Of a stretch of DNA of 64,000 nucleotides, positions 55,765 through 64,000 are shown piece after piece. Numbering within the stretch: position 1 is the stretch's first letter; each line of letters opens with the position of its first letter. The notes under the pieces are model-generated. The model worked only from the letters and a program-made list of their open reading frames with translations. It did no database searches and was not told the DNA's origin. The stretch covers positions 1 to 64,000 of the forward strand of contig NZ_FNOR01000017.1 of assembly GCF_900107095.1 (NCBI RefSeq), written 5' to 3'. The position numbers and the translations under genes were made by a program. This DNA comes from Collimonas sp. OK242 (GTDB taxonomy: Bacteria; Pseudomonadota; Gammaproteobacteria; Burkholderiales; Burkholderiaceae_D).

Positions 55765-55845
55765 TTACGAACGCTTACCGCTTTTCACCGCCGTGGGGCT
55801 GGAATAGCTAAAGTAAAAAAAGAAATAAGCGCGTGCGAAAGACAT
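55765..55845 (-). CDS. Phe/Tyr-rich leader peptide of aroG
   Basis: 26-codon frame (ATG at 55845, TAA at 55765). It contains YFFFYFSY: five Phe and three Tyr in the first 14 residues, far above random. Stalling at these codons when charged Phe- or Tyr-tRNA is scarce would leave the downstream antiterminator free, as in pheA and tyr-type leaders. There is no strong Shine-Dalgarno; a candidate promoter TTGCCA-N17-CACTAT lies upstream. The 84-nt spacer to aroG contains the terminator. Confidence 0.7.
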   Translation of the reverse strand: MSFARAYFFFYFSYSSPTAVKSGKRS

Positions 55846-56005
55846 GTTTTTCAGTAAAGGATTATTAAAATCAAGACCAATAGTGCAGGATTTCCGGCGA
55901 TTTGGCAAGGCCCGTATTACCACATTATTTATATACAACAAGACAATGCCGGCCCGCCAAGGCCAGAAGCCCGGCACCTTGCCGAAGGCGAAAGCCCCCA
56001 TTTAA

Positions 56006-56971
56006 CTACTTGTCCTGTAGTGCGTAGCGCGCGCAGTATTCGTCGGTGATCAAACCCGACCACCAACCGCCGCGCAATACCGCCCGGATCGCTTCAGCCT
56101 TCTTGACGCCGCCGGCCATGCCGATCACCGGGCGCGTCGGCGGCGAAGTCAGCGGCAAACTGGTGATACGCTCCTCAAGCGGCGATGCAATCAGGCGGCC
56201 GTCGCCGGCAATGGCATGCCCGATCATTTCGCCCACCGCCCCGTATTCCTGCAACTGCTTAACCTCTTCAGCCGTGATAAAACCATCCTCATGCATCGGG
56301 CAGCCAAGTGCAATCGTACCGACACCGATAAAGGTCACATCCGCCAGCTGCGCCAGATCGGCGACGATCCGATACACCCGATGGCTGCACCACTGCCGCA
56401 TATCCTCCGCACTGTCGGCCACCAGCGGCGCCGGCAAGAAAAAGAAACGCGCCTGGATTTTATCGGCAGCGGTAAGCGCCACGTCATAACGGTTTGACGA
56501 ACCATCGGCAGCAATCGCCCCCACCATCGAAACGATCCGGTGCTGCGGCCGCTCCATCTCGGTAACCGCTTCCAGCACCGCCTTCAAGGTCCGTCCCGAA
56601 CCGACATTGACCACCAGCGGCGTCTCCTGCTGCAGATAGCGCTCCATCACTTCAGCCCCCACCACCGCCAGCATCTGCTGCACGCCGGCCTCGTCGACCA
56701 CGCTGCCGCCCGCGCCTTCGCTCGGCACCACATGGCATTGCTCAAGGCCGTAGCGCTGCTGCAATGCCGCCGCCAGCTCCAGGCAAGTCGACACCGGATG
56801 TTCCACCCGGACCTTGACCAACCCGGATTCGCGCGCGTAGGCCACCAGCCGCTGCGCCATCTGGCGCGAAATGCCAAGGTGATCGGCGATTTCGTTTTGC
56901 GTATTGCCAGCTACGTAATACATCCACGCCGCACGCGCGGCCAGATCCAGCTTTTCATTTCTTGATGCCAT
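56006..56971 (-). CDS. SorC/DeoR-family sugar-binding transcriptional regulator
   Basis: 321-residue SorC-type regulator. N-terminal HTH: MYYVAGNTQNEIADHLGISRQMAQRLVAYARESGLV; the C-terminal sugar-phosphate effector domain (about 60-320) has VNVGSGRTLKAVLEAV, and GVGTIALGCPMHEDGFI. It probably senses a polyol or sugar phosphate and controls the divergent ABC operon. TTTCC-type spacing before the ATG at 56971 contains AAAAGGAAAAC. The AT-rich region between (56972-57312) holds candidate operators. Confidence 0.92.
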   Translation of the reverse strand: MASRNEKLDLAARAAWMYYVAGNTQNEIADHLGISRQMAQRLVAYARESGLVKVRVEHPVSTCLELAAALQQRYGLEQCHVVPSEGAGGSVVDEAGVQQMLAVVGAEVMERYLQQETPLVVNVGSGRTLKAVLEAVTEMERPQHRIVSMVGAIAADGSSNRYDVALTAADKIQARFFFLPAPLVADSAEDMRQWCSHRVYRIVADLAQLADVTFIGVGTIALGCPMHEDGFITAEEVKQLQEYGAVGEMIGHAIAGDGRLIASPLEERITSLPLTSPPTRPVIGMAGGVKKAEAIRAVLRGGWWSGLITDEYCARYALQDK

Positions 56972-57312
56972 CTGTTTTCCTTTTTTGGCATGGATCGCTA
57001 GGCGCGCGTCTCCACAACATCCACCGCCAGCGTCGCTGCTGCTACCCTGTTTGTTGGCATTCGACCTGGGAATTGTCCCAGATAGTGCAGCGCAGCAGAA
57101 CTAAATCTTGACACGCATTGAATCATGATTGATTATTTGCTCAACGAAAAGTCTTTTGCTCAATGCCGAATATTTAAATCGGCAATGCAAAAATACAAAG
57201 ACAACGTTAAATAATTTTTCAAGCGGCAACCAAACTACCGCCTGAGAAAGTGATAACGCGAAGCCGCGCAAGTCGGCATGGCGTATTGATCATTCCAACC
57301 ATGGAGACAAAC
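56972..57312. promoter_or_regulatory. Divergent regulatory region of the SorC gene and the polyol operon
   Basis: 341 bases without a gene. Two direct repeats TTTGCTCAA (57136-57144 and 57155-57163) are 19 nt apart, about two helical turns. Directly after is an inverted repeat TGCCGA (57164-57169) / TCGGCA (57179-57184). TTGACA-like boxes are near 57110. These are candidate SorC operators over the operon promoter; none is proven. Confidence 0.55.
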
Positions 57313-58659
57313 ATGAAACGTCGCAGCATTCGCGCCAGCTCGCTTGCAGCCGTCCTGGCGCCGTTCAGCCTCATCTCGATAGCGATGCTCTGCAGCAGCG
57401 CCTGGGCCGCACCGACTACCGTCAACATCGCAACGATCAACAATCCGGACATGATCGAACTGCAAAAACTCTCATCGAATTTCGAAGCAGCCAACCCCGA
57501 CATCAAATTGCGCTGGGTAGTACTGGAAGAAAACGTGTTGCGGCAACGGGTCACCACCGACATCGCCACCGGCAGCGGCCAGTTCGATCTGATGACTATC
57601 GGCGCATATGAAGCGCCGATCTGGGCCAAGAAAGGCTGGCTGGCGCCGATGGAAGGCTTGCCTGCCAGCTACGATGAAGCCGACCTGATCAAGACCGTGC
57701 GCGAAGGCCTGACTGAAGGCGGCAAGTTGTACGCGTTGCCGTTCTACGCCGAAAGCTCGATGACTTATTATCGCAAAGACCTGTTTGCGGAAAAGGGCTT
57801 GAAAATGCCTGAACACCCGACTTTCCAGGATATCGCCGGTTTCGCTGAAAAGCTGACCGACAAGCAAAACGGCATCGCCGGCATCTGCCTGCGCGGCCGC
57901 GCCGGATGGGGCGAGAATATGGCGCTGGTGGGCACCATGGTGAATACCTACGGCGCCCGCTGGTTCGACGAAAAATGGCAGCCGCAACTCAATTCTCCCG
58001 AGTGGAAAAATGCGGTCACCACCTATGTCGACCTGCTGCGCAAATACGGCCCCGCCGGCGCTACCTCCAACGGTTTCAACGAAAACCTGGTGCTGTTCTC
58101 CAGCGGCAAATGCGGCATGTGGATCGACGCTACCGTGGCGGCCGGCATGATCTACAGCAGCAAGGAATCGAAAGTAGTCGGCAAGGTCGCATTTGCGCCG
58201 TCGCCGGTGGCGGTCACGCCCAAGGGCGCGCACTGGTTGTGGATCTGGTCGCTGGCGATTCCGAAATCGTCGAAATCGCAGGACGCCGCCAAGAAATTTG
58301 CAGCCTGGGCGACTTCCAAGGAATACGTGCAGCTGGTAGCCAAGGAAAAAGGCTGGGGTCTGGTGCCTCCTGGCACCCGCATGTCGACCTACGCTTCGCC
58401 CGAATATAAAAAAGCGGCGCCGTACTCCGAGTTCGTGCTGAACGCGATCCAGTCAGCCGACACCAAAGATGCGACCTTGCAAAAAGTACCCTACACCGGC
58501 ATCCAGTTCGTGACGATTCCCGAGTTCCAGTCGCTGGGCACGGTAGTCGGCCAGGCGATTGCCGGCGCGCTGGCCGGCAAGTCGACCGTCGAAGCTGCCT
58601 TGCAGACATCGCAGGCGCAAGCGGACCGGGTGATGCGTCAAGGGCGCTATATAAAGTAA
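57313..58659 (+). CDS. Polyol/sugar ABC transporter substrate-binding protein (SmoE type)
   Basis: 448-residue extracellular family-1 solute-binding protein. A signal peptide ends near residue 37 (SSAWA/APTTV). Mature blocks: LRWVVLEENVLRQRVTTDI, YALPFYAESSMTYYRKDLF and GKCGMWIDATVAAG, typical of the mannitol/sorbitol (SmoE/MtlE) binding proteins. The start at 57313 is preceded by GGAGACAAAC; an in-frame ATG 12 nt earlier overlaps that site. First gene of the operon; delivers the polyol to the two permeases. Confidence 0.92.
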   Translation: MKRRSIRASSLAAVLAPFSLISIAMLCSSAWAAPTTVNIATINNPDMIELQKLSSNFEAANPDIKLRWVVLEENVLRQRVTTDIATGSGQFDLMTIGAYEAPIWAKKGWLAPMEGLPASYDEADLIKTVREGLTEGGKLYALPFYAESSMTYYRKDLFAEKGLKMPEHPTFQDIAGFAEKLTDKQNGIAGICLRGRAGWGENMALVGTMVNTYGARWFDEKWQPQLNSPEWKNAVTTYVDLLRKYGPAGATSNGFNENLVLFSSGKCGMWIDATVAAGMIYSSKESKVVGKVAFAPSPVAVTPKGAHWLWIWSLAIPKSSKSQDAAKKFAAWATSKEYVQLVAKEKGWGLVPPGTRMSTYASPEYKKAAPYSEFVLNAIQSADTKDATLQKVPYTGIQFVTIPEFQSLGTVVGQAIAGALAGKSTVEAALQTSQAQADRVMRQGRYIK

Positions 58660-58751
58660 TGCTCCGTGCGGCGGGCAGATCGTGCTCACGATGTGCCCGC
58701 CCTGCCCGTCCCGCCAATCGGCGCGAAAAAAAATGTAAGAGGTAAATCATC

Positions 58752-59681
58752 ATGTCGATTCCTTCCTCACAGGTCGCCAACGCGGCTGCGCCGGTACGGC
58801 CGAACGCCAGCAAATTCAAGCCGGTACGGCTGCTGCAAACGCCCTCGGTCTTCTTGCTGCTGCTATGGATGATAGTACCGCTGGCGATGACGCTGTACTT
58901 CTCGGTCATCCGTTATAACTTGATGATGCCGGACGTAAGCGGCTTTGTCGGACTGGACAACTATGCCTTCCTGTTCAACGATCCGGCGTTCTGGCCGTCT
59001 ATCCTTAATACGCTGCTACTGATCGGCTCGGTGTTGGTCATCAGTGTGGTCTCCGGCACGCTGCTGGCGGTGCTGTTCGACCAGCCTTTTTTCGGCCGCG
59101 GCATCGCCCGCCTGCTGGTGATCGGGCCGTTCTTCGTCATGCCTACCGTCGCCGCCCTGATCTGGAAAAACATGATCCTGCATCCAGTGTACGGCCTGCT
59201 GGCCTGGGCCATGCGCCTGCTTGGCCTGGAGCCGATCGACTGGCTGGCCGAATATCCGATGCTGTCGGTGATCATGATCGTCGCCTGGCAATGGATTCCA
59301 TTCGCCTTCCTGATCCTGCTGACGGCGCTGCAATCGCTGGATACGGAACAGAAAGAAGCAGCGCAACTGGATGGCGCCGGACCGGTCCGGGTGTTCTGGT
59401 ACGTAGTGCTGCCCCATCTCAAGCGCGCCATCACGGTGGTCATCATGATCGAAACCATTTTCCTGCTGTCGATCTTCGCCGAAATCTTCACCACCACCGC
59501 CGGCGGTCCTGGCACGGCGACCACCAACCTGGCTTACCTGGTGTATTCGATCGGCCTGCAACAGTTCGACATCGGCATCGCCTCGGCCGGCGGCATCATC
59601 GCTGTGATCCTGGCCAATATCGTGTCGTTCTTCCTGGTACGGATGATGGCCAAGAACCTGAAAGGAGCGAACGAAAAATGA
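58752..59681 (+). CDS. Polyol ABC transporter permease 1 (SmoF type)
   Basis: 309-residue inner-membrane permease of the MalF-like group with six core helices. The coupling loop is EQKEAAQLDGAGPVRVFWYVVLPHLK. Shares the operon with the binding protein and second permease; its TGA overlaps the next start (ATGA, 59678-59681), so the two subunits are translationally coupled. AAGAGGTAAATCATC precedes the ATG. Confidence 0.93.
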   Translation: MSIPSSQVANAAAPVRPNASKFKPVRLLQTPSVFLLLLWMIVPLAMTLYFSVIRYNLMMPDVSGFVGLDNYAFLFNDPAFWPSILNTLLLIGSVLVISVVSGTLLAVLFDQPFFGRGIARLLVIGPFFVMPTVAALIWKNMILHPVYGLLAWAMRLLGLEPIDWLAEYPMLSVIMIVAWQWIPFAFLILLTALQSLDTEQKEAAQLDGAGPVRVFWYVVLPHLKRAITVVIMIETIFLLSIFAEIFTTTAGGPGTATTNLAYLVYSIGLQQFDIGIASAGGIIAVILANIVSFFLVRMMAKNLKGANEK

Positions 59682-60493
59682 ACGCCAAAAATAAGAATCG
59701 CCTGTGGCTTGGGCTGCTGGCATGGGCCTGCGCCATCGTCCTGTTCTTCCCCATTTTCTGGGTTGCCATCACTGCCTTCAAGAGCGAGCACCAAGCCTAC
59801 GTACCGACCTTGATTTTCTGGCCGACGCTGGAAAGTTTCCATGAAGTGATGGCGCGCAGTAATTACATGGATTTTGTCGTCAATTCACTGATCGTCTCGC
59901 TCGGCTCTACCGTGCTGGCACTGCTGATCGCGGTGCCGGCAGCGTATGCGATGGCATTCTTCCCTACCGCACGCACGCAGAAACTGTTGCTGTGGATGTT
60001 GTCTACCAAGATGATGCCGGCAGTCGGCGTACTGATCCCGATCTATCTGCTAGCCAAGAATACCGGCCTGCTCGATACGGTAACCGGACTGACGATCATC
60101 TACACCTTGATCAACCTGCCGATTGCGGTATGGATGGCATTCACCTACTTCAACGACGTGCCAAAGGAAATCCTGGAAGCGGCACGGATCGACGGCGCCA
60201 ACGCCTGGCAGGAAATGGCGTACCTGCTGCTGCCGACCTCCATGCCGGGGCTGGTCTCGACCGGCCTGCTGCTGATCATCCTGTCGTGGAACGAAGCATT
60301 CTGGAGCATCAACCTGACCAGCGTCAGCGGTGCGCCGCTGACCGTGTTCATTGCCTCCTACTCGAATCCGGAGGGCCTGTTCTGGGCCAAGCTGTCGGCC
60401 GCTTCTCTGCTGGCGATCGCGCCGATCATGGTGCTCGGCTGGCTGGCACAAAAGCAACTGGTGCGCGGCCTTACCTTTGGCGCGGTGAAATGA
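59678..60493 (+). CDS. Polyol ABC transporter permease 2 (SmoG type)
   Basis: 271-residue MalG-like permease. The N-terminal helix LGLLAWACAIVLFFPIFWVAI and the coupling loop PKEILEAARIDGANAWQEMAYLLLP are typical. The start ATG lies in an ATGA overlap with permease 1, preceded by AAAGGAGCGAACGAAA. Its stop overlaps the HAD phosphatase start in a second ATGA (60490-60493), giving tight coupling. Pairs with permease 1 to form the channel. Confidence 0.93.
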   Translation: MNAKNKNRLWLGLLAWACAIVLFFPIFWVAITAFKSEHQAYVPTLIFWPTLESFHEVMARSNYMDFVVNSLIVSLGSTVLALLIAVPAAYAMAFFPTARTQKLLLWMLSTKMMPAVGVLIPIYLLAKNTGLLDTVTGLTIIYTLINLPIAVWMAFTYFNDVPKEILEAARIDGANAWQEMAYLLLPTSMPGLVSTGLLLIILSWNEAFWSINLTSVSGAPLTVFIASYSNPEGLFWAKLSAASLLAIAPIMVLGWLAQKQLVRGLTFGAVK

Positions 60494-61203
60494 CGCATTC
60501 ACCGAATACATCGATGACTACCCACATCAGCCACCTCATCTGCGATTGCGACGGCGTTCTGCTGGATAGCGAAAGCATCGCCCTCAGCGTGCTGCATCGC
60601 CAGCTGACGCCGTATTTACCGCCTTCGATGTTGCAGGCCGGCCCCGCATTGCACGCCGCAATCGCCGAACGGCTGGGCATGATGACCGATCAGCTGCTCG
60701 ATGAGATCAATCGCGAGTTCAAGCTGGGGCTGGCGGCGCCAGAGCACGGCGCGATCAACGCGATCGTCAGCCGTGCCTGCAGCGAGGAAGTCAATCCCGT
60801 CCCTGGCGTCCGGCAAGCGTTGGCCGCGATCCCGTTACCCAAGGCAGTGGCCAGCAACAGCAGCCTGGACCGCATCCGTGCCGGCTTGCGTCGCTGCGAC
60901 ATGCTGGAGCAGTTCGACGGCCACATCCATAGCGGTCACGAGATAGGCAATCCCAAGCCGGCGCCCGACGTCTACCTGGCCGCAGCCGCCGGCTTCGGCG
61001 TGCTGCCGCAACAATGCATCGCGATTGACGACAGCGTCACCGGTGTCCGTTCTGCAGTTGCCGCCGGCATCCGGGTCATAGGCTTCACCGGTGTTGCACA
61101 CGATCGCAAACGCGCCGGCGCAAGATTGCTGGCGGCGGGCGCCGAATGGATATTCGACGACATGCAGCAGCTGGCACAGCTGCTCGGCAGACAGACAGCG
61201 TAA
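60490..61203 (+). CDS. HAD-superfamily phosphatase/phosphomutase in the polyol operon
   Basis: 237-residue haloacid dehalogenase-type hydrolase. The nucleophile Asp is in ICDCDGVLLDSE (residues about 18-30); then VASNSS, GNPKPAPDVY and IDDSVTGVRSAVAAG. The cap domain resembles beta-phosphoglucomutase and sugar-phosphatase relatives. It sits inside a polyol transport operon and overlaps permease 2, so it likely acts on a polyol or ketose phosphate made in the pathway; substrate is inferred only. Confidence 0.87.
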   Translation: MTHSPNTSMTTHISHLICDCDGVLLDSESIALSVLHRQLTPYLPPSMLQAGPALHAAIAERLGMMTDQLLDEINREFKLGLAAPEHGAINAIVSRACSEEVNPVPGVRQALAAIPLPKAVASNSSLDRIRAGLRRCDMLEQFDGHIHSGHEIGNPKPAPDVYLAAAAGFGVLPQQCIAIDDSVTGVRSAVAAGIRVIGFTGVAHDRKRAGARLLAAGAEWIFDDMQQLAQLLGRQTA

Positions 61204-61290
61204 TTCCACGCATTTCCACGCATTTCGATTGCGTCGCCGCCATCCCTGATCCATGGCGGCGATCTACGAAAAAAACAGAAGGAGACCATC

Positions 61291-62445
61291 ATGGCAGGCG
61301 TAACGATCAGAAATCTCATCAAGAGCTACGACGACAATGAAGTCATGCGCGACATCAATCTCGACATTGACGACGGCGAATTCGTCGTCTTCGTCGGCCC
61401 CAGCGGCTGCGGCAAATCGACGTTGCTGCGCATGATCGCCGGCCTGGAAGATATCAGCAGCGGCGACCTGTTCATCGGCGACGCCCGCATGAACGATGTG
61501 CCGCCAGCCAAGCGCGGCATTGCGATGGTGTTCCAGTCGTACGCGCTGTATCCGCACATGACGCTGTACGACAACATGGCCTTCGGCCTCAAGATCGCCG
61601 GCAAATCGAAGTCTGAGATCGACATTGCGGTCCAGCGTGCCGCCAAGACCTTGCACATCGATCATCTGCTCGATCGCAAGCCAAAGGCCTTGTCGGGCGG
61701 CCAGCGCCAGCGGGTGGCCATCGGCCGCGCCATCACGCGTGAGCCGAGCGTGTTCCTGTTCGACGAACCTTTGTCGAATCTGGATTCCGCGCTGCGGGTC
61801 AAGATGCGCCTCGAATTTTCACGGCTGCACGACCAGCTCAAGACCACCATGATCTACGTCACCCACGACCAGATCGAAGCCATGACGCTGGCCGACAAGA
61901 TCGTGGTGCTGTCTGCGGGCCGGGTCGAACAAGTCGGTTCGCCGCAACAGCTCTATCATCATCCGGCGAATCGCTTCGTTGCGGGCTTCATCGGCTCGCC
62001 AAAAATGAATTTCATTGATGGCAAGGTAACTGCGATAGCCAGCCAAGGCGTGCTGGTCGAACTGGCCAGCGGCGGCCGCCAATCGGTTGCGGTTGATGGC
62101 GCCAGCCTGCAGATCGGCGCCCCTGTCAGCATCGGCGTACGTGCCGAGCACCTGATGCTTGATCCGCACAATCCTATGCTGAAGGCAAAATTCACGGTGC
62201 TGGAAGCGCTCGGCGATTTTTCCTATCTGTACGCCGATTCCACACTGTCCGAAGAACCGCTGGTGCTGCGCGTGGCCGATACCGTGAACATGCAGCACGG
62301 CAGCGAAATCGGCGTGTCCGCCGATCCGCAACGCTGCCACCTGTTCGATCAAAGCGGCCGCGCCTTGCGCCGGCTGGATTCGGCGGCCTCCGCCCCGCAT
62401 GCTGCGACTGGCCAGGCGCACCAGGCGGCTTCACAGACGGCATAA
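61291..62445 (+). CDS. Polyol ABC transporter ATPase (UgpC/SmoK/MalK type)
   Basis: 384-residue cytoplasmic ATPase. Walker [11 protein letters not shown]-loop [11 protein letters not shown], signature LSGGQRQR and Walker [12 protein letters not shown] occupy the first about 235 residues; the rest is the OB-fold/TOBE regulatory domain (VGVRAEHL-type) of MalK-like proteins. It energises permeases 1 and 2. The gene is 87 nt after the HAD gene, with AAGGAGACCATC before the ATG. Confidence 0.95.
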   Translation: MAGVTIRNLIKSYDDNEVMRDINLDIDDGEFVVFVGPSGCGKSTLLRMIAGLEDISSGDLFIGDARMNDVPPAKRGIAMVFQSYALYPHMTLYDNMAFGLKIAGKSKSEIDIAVQRAAKTLHIDHLLDRKPKALSGGQRQRVAIGRAITREPSVFLFDEPLSNLDSALRVKMRLEFSRLHDQLKTTMIYVTHDQIEAMTLADKIVVLSAGRVEQVGSPQQLYHHPANRFVAGFIGSPKMNFIDGKVTAIASQGVLVELASGGRQSVAVDGASLQIGAPVSIGVRAEHLMLDPHNPMLKAKFTVLEALGDFSYLYADSTLSEEPLVLRVADTVNMQHGSEIGVSADPQRCHLFDQSGRALRRLDSAASAPHAATGQAHQAASQTA

Positions 62446-62496
62446 AACATTATTTATAAAAAAACGGCGCTCGCCATTATTTATCCAGGACACACC

Positions 62497-63903
62497 ATGC
62501 AAGTCACTTCCTCCGCTTCCGCTGCCGAGCCTGCCGACAACATCTGGCTGCACATAGGCGCAGGCTCTTTCCACCGCGCGCACCAGGCCGTATATCTGCA
62601 TCACCTGATGGAAGCGGGCGCTACCGGCTGGTCGCTCGCGCTGGCCAATATCCGCGACGACATGACGCCGCTGCTGGATGCGCTGGAGCGCCAGGGCGGC
62701 GTATATACGCTAGAAACCGTGACGCCCGCCGGTGTGCGCAATTACGAAACGATCCGTTCGATCAAGACCATCGTACCCTGGGATGCGGCACTGCTTGAAT
62801 TGACAAGCTTCGGCGCGAGAAGCGCTACCAGGATAATTTCATTCACCGTCACCGAAGGTGGTTATTATCTTGATCACCATCACCGCCTGGACACCAGCAA
62901 TCCCGATCTGGCCGCCGACCTGCAAGGCGAGCTGAATACGATCTACGGCGCCCTCACGGCCATCCTGCGCGCTCGCGCTGCCGCCAACGGCGGCCCGCTC
63001 ACCCTGCTCAATTGCGACAACCTGCGTCACAACGGCGAACGCTTTCATGACGGCTTGCTGCAGTTTCTGGCATTGCGCGGCGAAACCGCTTTGCAGCAAT
63101 GGGTGGCAGAACACACCAGCAGCCCCAACTCCATGGTCGATCGCATCACGCCGCGTCCCACCGAAGAAGTCCGGACGCGCGTGGCGCAAGCCTGCGGCCG
63201 GGCCGATCCCTGCGCGCTGATGGCGGAGTCGTTCATCCAATGGGTGATCGAAGATAATTTTGCGGCTGGGCGGCCGGCATTGGAACAAGCCGGGGTCGAG
63301 ATGGTGCGCTCGGTGCAGCCCTATGAAGAAGCCAAGATCCGCATACTCAACGCCACCCACAGCTGCATCGCGTGGGCCGGTACATTGCTCGGACTGAACT
63401 ACATCCATGAAGGTTGCGCGCGCGCTGATATTCGCAAAATGGCTTACGACTATGTCACGCAAGACGTCATCCCTTGCCTGACGCCGAGCCCGCTCGACCT
63501 GGAGAATTATCGCGACGTCGTGCTGGAACGTTTTGGCAATCCGAATATCCAGGACAGCAACCAGCGGGTTGCCGCCGACGGTTTCTCGAAGATCCCCGGC
63601 TTCATCGTGCCGACCTTGCAGGAATGTATCGCGCGCGGCGTCGTACCGCATGCCACCCTCGTCCTGCCGGCGCTATTCTTCCTGTTCTTGCAACGCTGGG
63701 CCAAAGATGAATTGCCCTATGCTTATCAGGACGGCGTCTTCGACGAAACCGCCACCCGCGTCATGCTAAACAGCGCCGACCCGGTGCGCGCCTATTGCGC
63801 CGATCCCGCCTTATGGGGCACACTAGCTGGCAGCTTGCAGCTTGAGTTGCCGCTGCGTGAAGCGTTGGTTCATGTCCAGGATTGGCTTGCAAGGCAAACC
63901 TGA
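62497..63903 (+). CDS. Mannitol dehydrogenase family; probably D-arabinitol 4-dehydrogenase
   Basis: 468-residue long-chain polyol dehydrogenase. The NAD-binding N terminus is [20 protein letters not shown], with [11 protein letters not shown] in the middle; the catalytic Lys/Asn region is [19 protein letters not shown]. The length and the first block resemble D-arabinitol 4-dehydrogenase (DalD), which oxidises D-arabinitol to D-xylulose; mannitol or sorbitol dehydrogenase is the alternative. It is the last complete gene of the operon, 51 nt after the ATPase gene. Confidence 0.85.
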   Translation: MQVTSSASAAEPADNIWLHIGAGSFHRAHQAVYLHHLMEAGATGWSLALANIRDDMTPLLDALERQGGVYTLETVTPAGVRNYETIRSIKTIVPWDAALLELTSFGARSATRIISFTVTEGGYYLDHHHRLDTSNPDLAADLQGELNTIYGALTAILRARAAANGGPLTLLNCDNLRHNGERFHDGLLQFLALRGETALQQWVAEHTSSPNSMVDRITPRPTEEVRTRVAQACGRADPCALMAESFIQWVIEDNFAAGRPALEQAGVEMVRSVQPYEEAKIRILNATHSCIAWAGTLLGLNYIHEGCARADIRKMAYDYVTQDVIPCLTPSPLDLENYRDVVLERFGNPNIQDSNQRVAADGFSKIPGFIVPTLQECIARGVVPHATLVLPALFFLFLQRWAKDELPYAYQDGVFDETATRVMLNSADPVRAYCADPALWGTLAGSLQLELPLREALVHVQDWLARQT

Positions 63904-64000
63904 ATGGGTGCTGCGCGACCAGCATCAGTTGCCGCAACGCGCACGCAATACGTGAAAAACACGCAAAAGCACGCGAAAAAAATACCATGAGGATGGAGAC
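63904..64000 (+). other. Spacer at the right edge
   Basis: About 97 bases. The final ATGAGGATGGAGAC holds GAGGATGGAGA, which looks like the ribosome site of a next operon gene just beyond the edge. A xylulokinase-type kinase would fit there. Confidence 0.4.

Noticed and set aside
55765-56001. Longer 78-codon version of the aroG leader frame
   Set aside because: The upstream extension includes the candidate promoter region; the short Phe/Tyr-rich 26-codon frame fits an attenuator leader better.

Overview
The window looks like a chromosomal segment of a GC-rich betaproteobacterium, most likely in the Oxalobacteraceae (Collimonas, Herbaspirillum or Janthinobacterium type). This rests on gene content and on how the proteins read (YajQ, PpnP next to argF-argG, LpxO, a homogentisate pathway, a polyol ABC operon). 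No rRNA or tRNA gene, insertion sequence, prophage or CRISPR array was seen, so the genus is an inference.

Layout. 1-16.5 kb is a candidate peptide-uptake island: exbB (cut by the left edge) and tonB, a large TonB-dependent receptor, three tandem paralogous oligopeptide-binding proteins, an exported M3 peptidase, two permeases and a fused two-domain ATPase. Together they would take peptides from the outer membrane to the cytoplasm with a trimming step on the way. 16.6-22.9 kb is accessory: a TetR regulator divergent from a small membrane protein, a LysE remnant, AraC and LysR regulators, an MFS exporter, a Mut7-C protein and small secreted ORFs. 22.9-25.6 kb is an arsenic operon (arsR-acr3-arsC-arsH) behind a near-perfect operator palindrome. 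25.6-34.1 kb holds an Lrp regulator divergent from a saccharopine-dehydrogenase-like enzyme, a DsbA-like/metallo-beta-lactamase-fold pair with its LysR regulator, an MdfA-type exporter, folE and a PfpI protein. 34.2-38.5 kb carries a CaCA cation exchanger behind what reads as a manganese (yybP-ykoY) riboswitch, lpxO, a nucleoside permease lipoprotein, and a hicB antitoxin whose hicA toxin has decayed. 38.6-43.7 kb is homogentisate catabolism (transporter-hmgA-fahA). 43.7-54.6 kb is housekeeping: SMR pump, srkA, a YecA-like protein, orn, an M48 protease, rsgA, argF, argG, ppnP, murB, yajQ and a retropepsin-like protease. 54.6-55.9 kb is aroG preceded by a Phe/Tyr-rich leader peptide and an attenuator. 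56.0-64.0 kb is a polyol (sorbitol/mannitol/arabinitol-like) ABC operon with a divergent SorC regulator.

The most informative signals are RNA-level controls lying between genes: (1) the Mn riboswitch ahead of the cation exchanger; (2) the aromatic leader peptide with terminator ahead of aroG; (3) two paralogous RNA elements of about 70 nt at 26.1 and 52.0 kb. Both are on the minus strand. Each has a -10-like hexamer 6 nt before a shared C-rich 5' block and ends in an intrinsic terminator; the first carries an exact copy of the 16S anti-Shine-Dalgarno core. All functional statements come from reading the sequence; no database search was run.
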